Under the pieces are notes generated by a model, which saw nothing but the letters and a program-made list of their open reading frames with translations, was not told where the DNA came from and did no database searches. Source: Quillaja saponaria (Eukaryota; Streptophyta; Magnoliopsida; Fabales; Quillajaceae). Taken from it: a DNA stretch of 64,000 nucleotides. Position 1 is the stretch's first letter, and each line of letters begins with the position of its first letter. A program made the position numbers and the translations under genes. The stretch spans positions 620,001-684,000 of the forward strand of contig CM055607.1 in NCBI GenBank assembly GCA_029379385.1. Reading direction: 5' to 3'. Below, piece after piece: positions 1 to 12,800 of this stretch.

Positions 1-179
1 AGTCTGTTCCCCTTTATGCTTGAATGTTTGTGCACATTGTCTTGTTGACTGTGTTCCTTGTTTATGCCCTTACCATTTGCATGCATCCTTTTTATAGTTA
101 CTTGTCATGTTTGCTTTGTTTGACTCCTCAAGTATCTAGTCTGCACTCTCAAATTCATTTTGCATCTCTATTTGAACAG

Positions 180-2768
180 CCTTCAAATGGTAAGGAGCTG
201 GACTTGGACTTCTCTCTGGAGGACCTCGAGACCATCAAAGTCATTGGAAAAGGGAGTGGTGGGGTAGTACAACTTGTTCGCCATAAGTGGGTTGGGAAGT
301 TGTTTGCCTTGAAGGTTGGTACTCTTGAGAAACAAATTCTTCAGTTCTTATAGGTAGATTTGCCTCTAGAATAACTGTTATATTACATTTTTCACCTATT
401 TCTTTGATTCTTGAATAGTTATGTTTACTTGTAATTAAAAAAAGGGTGTGATATGACTAACTAGGCCTTTTTTTTTGGCTAAAGTATTGAAACATGAGTG
501 AGTATAAAGTTACCTTAAAATGTGTAGTGCTGCAGGAAGGGCTATAATGTATGGAACATGAGTAAATTTTAGATCAGACAAGTGGTTTTGATTGAGTTCT
601 TCAAAGTTAAAGCAACTAGGAAAGATTGGAAGTAATTTATTGACTCCACAGCTGTCACAGAGTTAAGATCATCAGTGAAAGCGATATGGGAATTTATTGA
701 GTGGAATCAGCTTGAACTCAAAACAGCATAGATCGTGATACAGTCTCTTACACTACACTTTTCAAAATAAAAAATAAATAATAATAATAATAAGATTCAG
801 ATTCAGATTCAGATTTTTCCCGTGGATAAATGTGATTGTTGTGTGCCTCAATTCTAAAACTTGTTTGTGATGTTTTCAATAAATCATTTATGCTTGTGTT
901 TTGTTTTTTTATATTTCAAAAGATCTGGCAATTTCATAATCATTTTCAAAATAGGAATCATATTTTTGTGTAACTGGAAGCTTGTTGTGTGCTGTAGGTC
1001 ATTCAGATGAACATACAGGACGAAATTCGGAAGCAGATTGTCCAGGAGCTGAAAATAAACCAGGCATCACAATGTGCACATGTTGTAGTTTGTTACCACT
1101 CTTTCTATCACAATGGAGTAATATCTCTTGTGCTAGAGTACATGGATCGTGGTTCTCTGGCAGATGTGATCAGTCAGGTCAAAACAATCCTGGAACCATA
1201 TCTTGCAGTTGTCTGTAAACAGGTCTGTAAATTCGAACCGTGTATCTTGTGGAAATAGACTGAGATACTAGTTCTTACAACTTTTCCTGGTCAATAATTC
1301 TATTTTCATTTATTTATCTGTTATTCTTTTTGGCTGAATCGTTCAAGTTCATATTCCAGGTCTTACAAGGTCTTGTTTACTTGCACGATGAAAGACATGT
1401 GATACATAGGGACATCAAACCATCCAATCTGCTAGTAAACCACAAAGGGGAGGTGAAGATTACTGATTTTGGTGTGAGTGCTATGCTAGCAACCTCAATG
1501 GGGCAAAGGGATACTTTTGTTGGAACTTACAACTACATGTCGGTATGTACGCAGTGTGCTTGACCTTTCTTCTTTGGTCATCATCAACATTGTGTTTGTA
1601 GTTTCAGTATGACTTATCCTCTTTGCACATAACATCTCTTGTGCAAACATGCACAGACTTATTGCGAAACATGATCATACTTTCTGTTTATTTCCTTGTT
1701 TAGCCAGAAAGGATTAGGGGGAGCACCTACGACTATAGCAGTGACATCTGGAGTTTGGGCATGGTAGTACTTGAGTGTGCTATAGGACGGTTTCCTTATG
1801 TAAAATCAGAAGATCAGCAAGGCTGCCCTAGCTTTTATGAGCTTTTGCAAGCAATAGTGGAGAGCCCACCTCCTTCCGCTCCACCAGATCAGTTCTCTCC
1901 GGAGTTCTGTTCATTTGTGTCTACCTGGTAATTTACTTATACATATGTATAAGCTCACTAGTACAGCTTCCTTTTGCTTTCCTTTTTCTTTTTTCCTCCC
2001 TTAGTGTTCAGATCATATGTCTGGCCGCAATGTATGGGTTTGAAATATTACTGCTTGTCCTTTTCCTTTTAGGTTTTTCAACATAACTTTAGGGAAATTT
2101 AGAGCCTAAATTCCAGCTTCTAAATTTAATATTTTATATTATCTCTTGCATATTAACTGAAGAAAACATTTTTGTAATTTTCGCGATTAATTTCTTTAGT
2201 TATTTCAGTTCTCTTTCTATTTAGACGAGATAGTTGGAAATCATTTCTTTTCCCATAGTAAAGATTCTTTTTCACATCAAAAGAAGGTTCATAATTTTCT
2301 GCATGACTATATGCCACATTGTTGTTTTCACTCTAGAAAACATGTAGTTAAATTTTTGCACTTTTTGTATCTGCAAAGTTTATAAAAAGATATACATACC
2401 ATTTTTAAGTCTCACATAGATGAACAACATAAATACTTGTTGAATATTTTGACTTGTAGTCTTTGCTATTATTATGACTATAAGTACTATAAATTAAAAA
2501 TGCATTCATGTTTCCTGTTTTTCACTACATTTTCTATTGTAATTGCAGCATACAAAAGGATCCACAGGACAGATCAACATCTTTGGAACTTCTGGTTAGT
2601 AACTACATTGCTTTCTTCAGATGTTCAAAATTTTACTTGTAATATATCCCACTTGCTGACTCTCATTGTTTGCAGGGTCACCCTTTCATAAAGAAGTTTG
2701 AAGACAAAGACATAGATCTTGGGATTCTTGTTGGTTGCTTGGAACCTCCTATAAATTTCTCCATATAG
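180..2768 (+). CDS. MKK6: MAP kinase kinase, MKK6-like (3' part; first exon(s) outside window)
   Basis: Dual-specificity kinase that phosphorylates a MAP kinase; the Arabidopsis relative acts in cytokinesis signalling (family knowledge). Exons as read: 180-314, 998-1222, 1360-1542, 1704-1927, 2549-2594, 2676-2768 (TAG), all GT-AG and frame-consistent. Visible in order: glycine loop [10 protein letters not shown], lysine of ALKVIQMN, catalytic [11 protein letters not shown], and a plant MAPKK activation loop with Ser-x5-Thr (SMGQRDT) before [12 protein letters not shown]. The product ends in [18 protein letters not shown], diagnostic of the MKK6 class by recalled similarity. The N-terminal exon with the MAPK docking region lies upstream of the window, since the sequence before 180 reads as intron ending in an AG acceptor. 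No internal stop or indel is seen. Confidence 0.93.
780..815. repeat. AAT trinucleotide run followed by GATTCA hexamer repeats
   Basis: Inside the first visible MKK6 intron, a short AAT run is followed by about three tandem copies of GATTCA. It is an ordinary intronic microsatellite. Confidence 0.7.
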
Positions 2769-4469
2769 GTTCTTATAATCTTATAATTTTGAGTGTAAAC
2801 TATTTTTTTACTCATATATGTGGCAGTTCCGTGTCTTAGTCAAACATTAGATGAACATTCAACATTCCCCTCATTGTTAAGCTGATGATTTTTATATACA
2901 CCAATATCCTTACTGAGCTTTTTCACTTTGTTGTCATTAAGATTTTATGTCTGTTTCTTCCAATTGTTACTCAGAATATTGTATATGTCAAGCTAAAAAC
3001 TCCAGGTAAGCATGTTGTGGATATACACATTTTAGTTGGCTACTTTTTTTGTTTTTCCTGAGCTGGGTGCTGGTGTTCCAATCTCCAATACATGTTTTTG
3101 AAACATTGATTATTGGTTTATTCGTATCCATCAAGTTTTGTATGCAGCTCTAGGAGAAATCCAATATTGAAGAAGACCAGCCAAGCCAACCAGAGTTGTC
3201 CTATTCCTTGATGAAGAAGGCAAGTACTTCTCTGTTGGTGATGACTTTATATTATTTTTAAGAAATTTATGGCTTGGACAAAAGGTACAAACTGATCTGG
3301 ACAGTCTTTTAGTTAGGAATCTACTTTTATGGCAAGTTAGGAATTTATGGCAAGTTAGGAATCTACTTTTAGTTTCTAGTTCTAGAGGATTGTAATCAGA
3401 ATTGGATGGGGGTCAAGGCCGATAAGCCATCAGGGTCCATGGGTGTTGAAACTTGAAACTGCGGAGCCTGTTGAATGAAAATAATAAAGGGTCAGAGATG
3501 GAATCGTTAGGGGGAATTAATAAAATAACCTATTAGTTAGTAGATTACAAAGAATCAAATATCAATCAACGTTGAATTGGTATGGGAATTGGGAAGGCCT
3601 ATCTTGTCAATATCATCTTATGTGGTGGCAGTTTATGTGGCCATAAAAATACTACCCTAATCATGACTTTTATCCAAGTCAACCTTCTTATCCTCATACA
3701 TATCCTTGCCAACCCAACTCCCTCGCAGAGTATGGCCCAAAAATGAGAAAAAAAAAAAAGTAAAAGAAAAAGAAAAGGAATTAAAAAAAACGCTTAATAT
3801 TATAATTGTTTCTCTTGAATAAATGAAATGAAACTAAATCTTGTACTATCATATTTATATTGGGAAGATTGTTTCATGGCCAAGTTATATCCACGTTATT
3901 AGATGTTGCTTAATGTGATAACATGATTATGTTTGATTAATATTTTTTTACTAGATTATGTATAGTTAGCTCACATGGTTATATGTTTTTTTTTTATTTT
4001 TTTTTTTAACCATCATGAATTTTATTAGAAAAATTACTTCCAATATTCTATTGCAAACAATGATTAATAAGCTGAAAAATGTAAACCATAGTCCTATAAA
4101 CTTATAAAAGAGTTTTAACATGTCAAGTAGTTTTTTAGTAGTAGAAACTTCTGATATGACTAGTTGCTCAAAACCCATTTTTATCCTTAAAAGGTGTTCG
4201 AAAAAGGGAAAGCTCTGGCATTATAAAACAAAGTTGAGGAGTGATGATGACTTGAGTTTCACCCTCCCCCAAAATTAAAAAAGAACAAACGGTCGGTGAC
4301 TCAGATATGGATGTCTTTCAAAATTAGAACTTATCCTGTTTCCTAGTACTATGAGAAAAACCATTAAATTTACACCATGTAACATGATGGTTGCTGATAA
4401 TGAAGTACTTTTTTAGGATAAACCACGTAACAAATAAAAATAAAAATAAAACCAGTCCACTAGACTTGC
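2769..4469. other. Intergenic, MKK6 3' flank and OXS3-like 5' flank
   Basis: AT-rich stretch with no open frame resembling a protein. It should hold the MKK6 3' UTR. Around 3314-3370 the phrase TTAGGAATCTACTTTTATGG recurs imperfectly, a small local duplication. Poly-A tracts occur near 3750-3790 and a T-rich tract near 3985-4010. No transposon ends were recognised. Confidence 0.5.
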
Positions 4470-4479
4470 ATATATATAC
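4470..4479 (+). promoter_or_regulatory. Putative TATA box of the OXS3-like gene
   Basis: A run of TATATATA lies about 150 bases upstream of the ATG at 4623, leaving room for a leader of roughly 120 bases. Inferred from position and sequence only. Confidence 0.4.
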
Positions 4480-4622
4480 CCATCAATACTTTAATAAATA
4501 AATGTAACTTGTTCCACGTACATAACCATTTCGTATCATATATCATTAAGCACCAAAAGTAAGATATATCCTACTTTATCCAACTATCTTCTTTCTATTT
4601 CTTCTTACAGGACAACTATCAA

Positions 4623-5282
4623 ATGGGAGATCAAAAAGCAGAGCAAATCTATCAAGGTGTCATAGATTTCAAGGAAGTGGATGTTAATGGAGGTGGACAT
4701 GAAAATTGTTTGGTTATGGAAGATGGTGGAGATTCTGATATGTATGTATCCAGGGAGTCCTCCTTAGAAGAAGATTCAATCAATTCTGTTTCTTCATCTT
4801 CTTCATCAGACTTGGTAGAGGATGCATCTTCTTCATCGTCATCATCACTTAATTCAAATGGTCCCTTATTTGAATTATCTGAGCTTATGGCCAATCTCCC
4901 TATAAAGTAAGCAAAATCTCCATATATATACATGTGCAGCCTTAACAATATGCAATGTTCTATTTCATTCTTTTTTATCTTAATTAAGTTGGTGGGATTA
5001 ATCAAGTAAATTGTCTAAATGTGCAGCAGGGGTTTATCTAAGTTTTATCAAGGGAAGGCTCAGTCTTTCACATCTCTAGCCAGGGTGAAGAGCATAGAGG
5101 ATTTTCCTAAGAAAGTGGTACCTTATAGAAAGAAACTGAAGTCATGCAAGAGTTATGGAGGTTTGGATGTTTATAAATCAGCATACAATCCCAAGGCTAC
5201 CATATCAAAAAATAAAGCTTCTTCAAGAGGATCTAATTTTGTATACTTACTAGGTAATAAGAGAGGTAGTTTAATCATGTGA
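4623..5282 (+). CDS. OXS3: OXIDATIVE STRESS 3 (OXS3)-like protein
   Basis: Small nuclear-type acidic/serine-rich protein of the plant OXS3 family, linked in Arabidopsis to heavy-metal and oxidative-stress tolerance and chromatin (family knowledge). Two exons: 4623-4906 and 5027-5282 (or 5030-5282). The N-terminal half contains a serine/acidic low-complexity block. The conserved family core spans the junction: [11 protein letters not shown], then [27 protein letters not shown] and [16 protein letters not shown]. The product is about 180 residues, usual for the family. The start is the first ATG after the presumed leader. The intron acceptor is a tandem GCAGCAG (NAGNAG), so the junction reads either Asn-Arg-Gly or Lys-Gly. 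It lies just downstream of MKK6 on the same strand, an adjacency I recall from Arabidopsis too. Confidence 0.88.
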
Positions 5283-6268
5283 ACAAATAGACCTTATGTT
5301 TTGGTACATGGGAGCTTCTGATGTGATTGTGACATAGATTCAAATGTATTTATGTTACTTGTAGAATAAATTCTCAACCTTTCCAGGCAAATATCTTCTG
5401 AAAATTGTTGAATCATTGAGTAAAACTTCCTCTGCATAAGTATTTGCATGGAAAGAATGACTGTCGCTTTGGATTCCAAGGTACCTGTATCCTAGGTATT
5501 TTAGAATCATATGAAGCAATTTCTAGGTCAAAATCTTGGCAGCTTAGGTTGTGTTCTTGTAGTATAGTGGAGCCACAACTCTGGATAAAAGAGACAACAT
5601 TAGTGTATCTTGATGGCTGGCTTAAAATTGTCAAACACATTTAGGAATATGGTTCTTGTTACGAAGCAAGTTTTGCTTCAAAACCTTTGCCATCTGGCAT
5701 CTATATAGGGTCGCCATCGGTAGAGAACAACTTAATCATAGATTGTGGATTTGAATCCTTTTCTGTACTTGGGAGACAGGATTTTGTTTTAAACTAACGA
5801 TTTGATACTCTTCCTTCCGAAAGTGTATCTAATTGTTTTTATAATCCTAATTCTTAGGAACAAAAATAAACCCTTCCTTTCAAAAGCATGTCTAATTGAT
5901 CTTATAATACTAATTTTTACGAACAAAACCTAAACCCTAAAATAAAAATGACTCTTTTCCCCATTAATAGAGGATTCGGAAAGCGGCATGAATTGGAGAT
6001 CCCGTCTTGGTAAGCCAACCCTCTCTTATCCAAACAATGATTAGGTATTTTCAATGTTACCATAATCTTTGGAGACGAAATATATAAGCCCTGGGTAACA
6101 CTTTATGGGGCACACTATAAGTTAGATTATATTACCGAAGTTGCCACATAAGAAACTAATTCAACTAAAACAACTGTGGCTCATAATGCCAATATAACAA
6201 TTTGAATACAAAAATTGGCATTTGCGTAGAGATCTGTCTGTGTATGGTGAAATCTTTTAAATGGGTCA
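5283..6268. other. Intergenic between convergent OXS3-like and ArgRS genes
   Basis: Contains 3' UTRs of the two convergent genes. No protein-like frame was found. It includes the imperfect tandem repeat at 5811-5938, listed separately. Confidence 0.5.
5811..5938. repeat. Imperfect tandem duplication, two units of about 64 bp
   Basis: Unit 1 (5811-5873) and unit 2 (5874-5938) both run from TTCCTT through CTAATTG, TTATAAT, GAACAAAA and end in AAACCC, with scattered substitutions. This is an old diverged duplication in the 3' flank of the OXS3-like gene. Confidence 0.65.
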
Positions 6269-9200
6269 TCATATCTTGTAAACAGGTGCTATTCCAAGGA
6301 GATAAAAGCATTTTCTTATCACAGTGGCCGTTGCTTCACATAGCAAGAGTCTACTTGTTTCCTCTGCTGAACCAACAACCTGCCCATGTAAACAAATATT
6401 AACAAGTTTAAACAGGCGGCTTCATTTCATTTCAACCCATATAAGTTATTTGTTACTGTCTTACAAGAGAAAAAACTTCTTTTGTTATAATGGGTATCTG
6501 ACCAAATGTAACTCGAGGAATATTATAGGCAAATTGTATTAGGACATACCTGACAATTGGAATAAAACCTTTTTGTAAAGATCTCTGCCAAGTTATAGAG
6601 GTATTCACACAATACATTTGGCAATAAATTGGCACAAGCCTCCTCAACAACCTGGATAATATAAAAGCACAAGCAATCGTCATACAAAAGTATAATATTT
6701 TTGTGACTGAGTAGATAAACATCTACAGGCACTCTTTCATGATAGCACACAGAATCCTACAAAGGGGCTACTTACCTCAGAAAATTGTAGCAAATGAAGC
6801 CCCAATATTCGCTCATCAGGATGATCCAACTTTATTTTCCCCGTCTGTGACAAGCAGACATAAGAACAAACAGAATTAATGCACAAATTACAATATTGGT
6901 CACTAACTACCTGCTTTGGGCGTTATGACCATTTATATACTTGACAGCTGAAGAAGGCTTCAAAAGTTCAATATCAATACCCACAAGCAACCAATTGTTA
7001 TATTGTTCAAGTTTTATAGTTAGAAGTTCCAATGACAGACAAGCAAGAAACAGGATTTTTAGTGCATGCACATCGTTGACTGAAAATGTATAAAGAAAGC
7101 AATAATTTCTAGAAATTTACAATATATCTTTGTCCAATATAATCCAAGATCACAATTTGTAAAGCATTATGAGCCAAATTAGTTTCAATTTAGAAATCAT
7201 GGAACAAACTTCAAGCATTAATATCAAGGTTTCAATATAAAGTAGCACCAGAAGAAGGATCAGGAGCTCACCTTCTTTAACTCTTCAATGTCTTTACCAG
7301 ACTTCCGGATAATTGAACAGATCCTAGCATGTGCATACAGCAAATAAACAGCAGTATTGCCCTGCTCAAATGATTTTAGAAAGGTAAGAAATAAATAACA
7401 GTAGAAGTATCACTAGTAGTCCTTTAAGTAACAATAAGAGGGATGCCATTTGGGGGTTAATAGGAGAGGTAGAGTTATCAACAAATAATGTACAAAACAT
7501 TTATTGTGCCAACTTCACAATATATGTGGCAATATTCAAATGGAAGAAAACAAAAAAGTAAGGATATTAAAAGAGGGAGTCAACAAAAAAATTGACAACT
7601 CTATTTGCTTTGGTAAAACTTCATGAACTATACAATAAAAAATATGCACATGGTTAATGCACCTTATCACTAAGCATCTGATCGAAGTTAAATACGTAAT
7701 TGGTCAGTCTGTTGTTCTTCAAATCAGCATACCTTCAAGAAAAAACAAAGCAAAAAAAAAAAAAAAAAAATGTTAAAAGGACCAATATGATCATATGCTT
7801 CAAATACAAATCAGTTTTGGAAGTACTGGATAAATAATCAATCTATAAGCCAACATTACATGAACGGGCTATTATGTAGCTTAAGCTAAAACAATTTCGA
7901 CTGCATTCTGCAAGTAGTTAAAACTCTACAACTTCTAGCATTTCCTGTAGTTCTCCTTAAATAGATAAACAAAGAAAAGCTATTAAGACGATAAGTAACT
8001 TACTTAACGGCACCATAACCAACAGCCTCAGCAGTCTGTTCAAGCTCATCTGCAGTCCACTCCTCTGCCTTTTCTGAAAAAGATTCATAAGTTTAAAAAT
8101 CATGTTGCTACAAGAATGTGCTTTTTCCCTAGGAAGATAGAGAAACCACATCCAGAGTAGTGCCTATAAATGTGTTCCTTATTATACCACACTTATTATA
8201 AATGTGTTCCTTATTATACCACGCTCAATAAGTGCTGCTTTACTGCGGGTCTTGGCCTCATCCAGCAAATCTACTAATCGAACAACCTCAGTATTTCGTG
8301 TCCGGAAACGTTTTCCATCTTCTCCACAAACAAGACCAAAAGCAACGTGGGTAGCTTTGGGGTATAAACTACCATTTGCTGGGAGCCAATCCGCACGTTT
8401 AGCAGCCTGCAAATGGGAAGAAAATAGGCAATGCCCAAAGTTACACCTTCATTGACAAATTCAGCAGCAATAAGTCAATCAATCACGACAACTGGCAATC
8501 AGCCAAAAAAAAAAAAAGAAGTCTTCAACTACAAAATGCAGGAACAACCACAAAACTATAGAAGTAATGCGTAAGATGTACCTTAAATACCATATCAAAA
8601 TGCTGCTGCTGCCCAACATCAGTAACATATATAATCCACTCAGCTTTCTCTTCATTAAGCCTATACCTAAATGTAGCAAGAACCAAGAAGCATAAATAAT
8701 AAGAATCATTTATTATTCTTTTCTGATGGTGGAAAAAGTCACCAAGGATAGAAATGCATACAAAAATGTATGAACATCCAATTTGAAAATGAGCATCAAG
8801 CCACCAAAGTATAACTGTTATCACCCAAAACATTTTTAGAGATTATTTTGATGGTCTTGATTGGAGAAGTTTACAAATTTGCATCACCTTGCACAAAATA
8901 TTTTCTTCACATAATAGTTGACAAAAAATTGAGTTTTCTGTTGGAAAAAAGTTTTGCAACACAAGGTGATGTATCAAAATTAACTGGCTGGCGCAATCAT
9001 ACTGAATAACTCTAATATACTGTCCATTGATAATCGAAAATTCTATGGTCTCCCACCAAGCCTGAACCAAATTAATTTTCATTGTAGTTACACTCCATTA
9101 GAAATCAGTTGAAATTACTTAGAAAGAAACCGTTTGTTCATTAAAAGTAAGGACATTCAAGAGACTCCACGAATAATGTCAATCCAAGATGCGAGAAACA

Positions 9201-9802
9201 GGGTGAAACACAAGAATAAATATATACTTATTGATCACAGAAATAACTACAAAGCTACAACAGTTTTTATTGTTTTTTTTCCCCTATAAAAAATATTCTC
9301 TTAAAAAAGTAAACTAACCAAAGTGCTGCTAGATCAGTTGAAGCATAGTTGTAACCACCATCACTTTTCACAACAATAAGTGGTATTTTTTCGCCTTCGA
9401 CAAAGATCACACGAGCACCTTGACTTTCTTCAATCAATCCCTTTTCACTCAATTCCTCTAAAACCCCAGGAATATATGGATTATAGAAGCTTTCCCCCTG
9501 ACAGAAAATATAACAATATTACTTAGATTCAAGAAATTATCATATGCTAGTATAATGGGGAAACAGAATCCGCACTATATTTCCAACAATTTCAATGTAA
9601 TATAAGGCATTCATTCATTGTCACTAATCATAACACATTTCATCAATATACAAGGGCATGAAACTATACTTTTCATAATTGTCACTGCCAATGCCACATT
9701 GTGAAGTTAAAAAAGTGACAAGTGAAAATCAATTTCACGGCAAAAGCTTATCCTATTTCGGCAATAACTAATGAAAACATACCCCCCCCACAAAAATACA
9801 AG

Positions 9803-9836
<34 letters not shown>

Positions 9837-12800
9837 GAAAGGGGTGGCAGAACTTTAAATAATTAAAAAAAAGTTTCAAAAAGATTGAGACAGATGAAAC
9901 AATATTCATGGCAAAAAAAAGTATTGTCATCTAGTGATTCCCACAAAGGATGAGAAACATATAACTGCCTGATCTTCTAGCAAACCCGTGATAATTATTA
10001 GCATGCATAGAACTACCCATGACATTAAAGGAGTGCACTGAAACAGCAAATTTTAGAAAGAAAAAAAAATTTCCGAAAAGCTGCCAACAAAAACATGTGA
10101 TGGTGGCCTCCACAAAGTCACTAATAGAAAACAAAGCAGAATATTTACCTTTTCCTCCAAATGAACTCCAAGGCGCTTATAAACCAAATGGAATTCATTC
10201 CGGCTAATTTCACAGATTTGTGCCCACGCCTTACGATACTTGGGTTCTCCACCCTGAAATCAAATATCAACAAGAATTAATCCAGTTCTTCTTCTCTCTA
10301 GTGAGAATGCAGAATCCTTAAGCTTCTAACCTGCAGGAGAACCACGGCCTTTTGTGCTTTCTCCTTAAATACAGAGTCAGTGTCAAATCTCTGTTTTGAG
10401 GCCTTATAGAATGCCTACCAAAGGAAAATAAAAGGATAACTACAAATCACTAACCAAGTTTCATGATTTTTTTTTTCCGGAATGTCAAGCATGCAAGTCT
10501 GACATTAATAATAAAATGAAAACATAATGCCCTGTTAAAGAGAAGCAGATTCAATCCTAGGCAAATCTTTCTCATAAGGTTCATTTTGCTGGAATTGGAA
10601 AAGAGCAGTCATTGATGATAGAGTTTGACTCAAACAATATGCGTAGATGTTTGTTTTCAAGGGAAGCATACAAAGACGATATGGCACAGTATAAGAAGGA
10701 TCTGTCCTAAGCTGATTTGAGATGATCTCCTTACAATTAAGTGCTTATTGATTAATGCCATTCAAGAAAATCACTTATCTGGTCATTTTGAAGGAATAGA
10801 GTTGATTTCTTATGCATGAAGTTATTGACTTGTAAAAGGGAATGATATAAAATTAAATGATAACTACTTTTCCTATGAGGAGAAATATGAAGAAGAGAGA
10901 AAAAGAATACAAAAAAAGAGTACACTATGAGTTCTAATAAAAAGATCAAAAAAGAAAAAATTTGGAAAAAAAGAAGAAGAAGAAGAAACAGAGACTCAAC
11001 TACGAGTTCAATAAATCTGTCCAATCTTTCTGAGTATCTGCCAAATAAAACTCCTTCCATGTACCCAAATTATAACAAAAAGACACAGATGCCATAAAGA
11101 CTGTTATCCCAAAGAGACTAGGATGACTGCAAATGATTAAAGAAATTCATAGAACCATGGCTTACTTATCCATAACTGGTTTTAGGAGATCTAAATGAGA
11201 AAGCTCCAAAAAGATAGAAGTACAGCAATAATCGAGATTGTCCAGTAGTTACTACTCACCTGAAGATCTCCAATGGCAGCCTCATTAACATCCTCCCAAT
11301 TTGGAAATTTCTCAAAGAGGTATTCAATCAGCATACCAAACTGCAAATAAATAAGTGAACCTTAAGCTACATGGTACAGATGCCACCTTAATTTCAGGAA
11401 GAGTTACAAAAGCAGCCCACTAGGTAAATATCTTCCCAAAAAAAAAAAAAAAAGAAAGATAGGCCAATAAGCACCAATCTTCAAACATCAGGTACTATAA
11501 GGCTGCAGAAGTTGAAGTAAAGAAGAAAAACATGAATTTTCAAAACCTTAAAGAAAACTTTAAATTAAAAATTTGGTCTCAAAAGCAAGTATATGATAAC
11601 AGATTTTGTATGAAGGAAAGACAAATTTATTGTGTTAAATGAAACTTGAAAATGAAAGAAAGTAGTCATAAAATTAGATGAACAACAAGCTAATGTAATT
11701 GACATGTATATATTAGCCTCACAAGATATGAAAAAAAAAAAAAAAAAAACCATTTAATCTCTTTTAGAACATGCATAGTTTGCATGCAATATATATATAT
11801 GAAACTTTGAAACCAAATCAACCTGTGTCCCCCAATCACCAACATGATTCCGCCGAAGAACTTCCACATGTGAAAATTCAAGCATACGAGCTAACGTGTC
11901 TCCAATGATGGTAGATCGAAGGTGGCCAACATGCATTTCTTTTGCGATGTTGGGTGAGGAAAAATCAACCACAGCCTTTTTGATAGGAAGATGTGGTGCC
12001 CATGTGTCAATACCATCTATTAGCATCTTTGTTAGGTTCTGCATAAGCAATATTACTGTAAATGGAGACACCGATGGTACTATGTAATCTAAACATTTTT
12101 TTTTTTTAAAGTAATCTCTTCAAAATCAAATAAAAGATAGATTCCATCAGCGGAAGACAAAATATACAGACAAAATCCAATCATAGAATTGAAAAATACG
12201 AACGGGTAAACACCTTGGCTAACCAATCCTTTGATAAAACAACATTCACAAATCCAGGTCCAGCTACAGAGCATGATTCTATCATCTCAGATGGAGGAAG
12301 ATTTTTCATGATGGCCTACAGAAACAATAAAAAAAAATTATCAAATGATATTGAATGGAAGATGGAATCAAAAATCTCTAAACAAATGAGTTCCTACAAA
12401 AATTGCAAAAAAAGAAGAGAATATATCATGTCCATACTTGCCCAACAGAAGGAGGACCCCTAAATTCTGTTCCCTTTCCTTTTATTCTAGACCATAGACC
12501 CATGGCATTGTTACTGAACCAAGAAAGGAATTCATCGGTTGGCATTCAAAAATCAAAGGAAAAAGAATAAAAGGGAAGACAAACATAACAATAGTACTGC
12601 ATACAAAAAAACAACATTAATTTAACCATGGAAGAGGTCTTAGCCTACCATTGGTAATCACCAAATTTAGCAGTGCAAGCAGCAACCAAAGGCTCTACAT
12701 CCTGCTCGCTTGGGACTGTTGCCTTAAGTGACACCTCGAAAAGTTTTGCTACCTGTCGCTTTAGATGTCCTATATTTTCTTCATCCTAGATTCCAACATT

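Noticed and set aside
4652..5005. 117-codon open frame antisense to the OXS3-like gene
   Set aside because: It mirrors the serine/acidic low-complexity coding sequence (TCT/GAA codons read backwards) and has no recognisable domain. The plus-strand family match explains the region.
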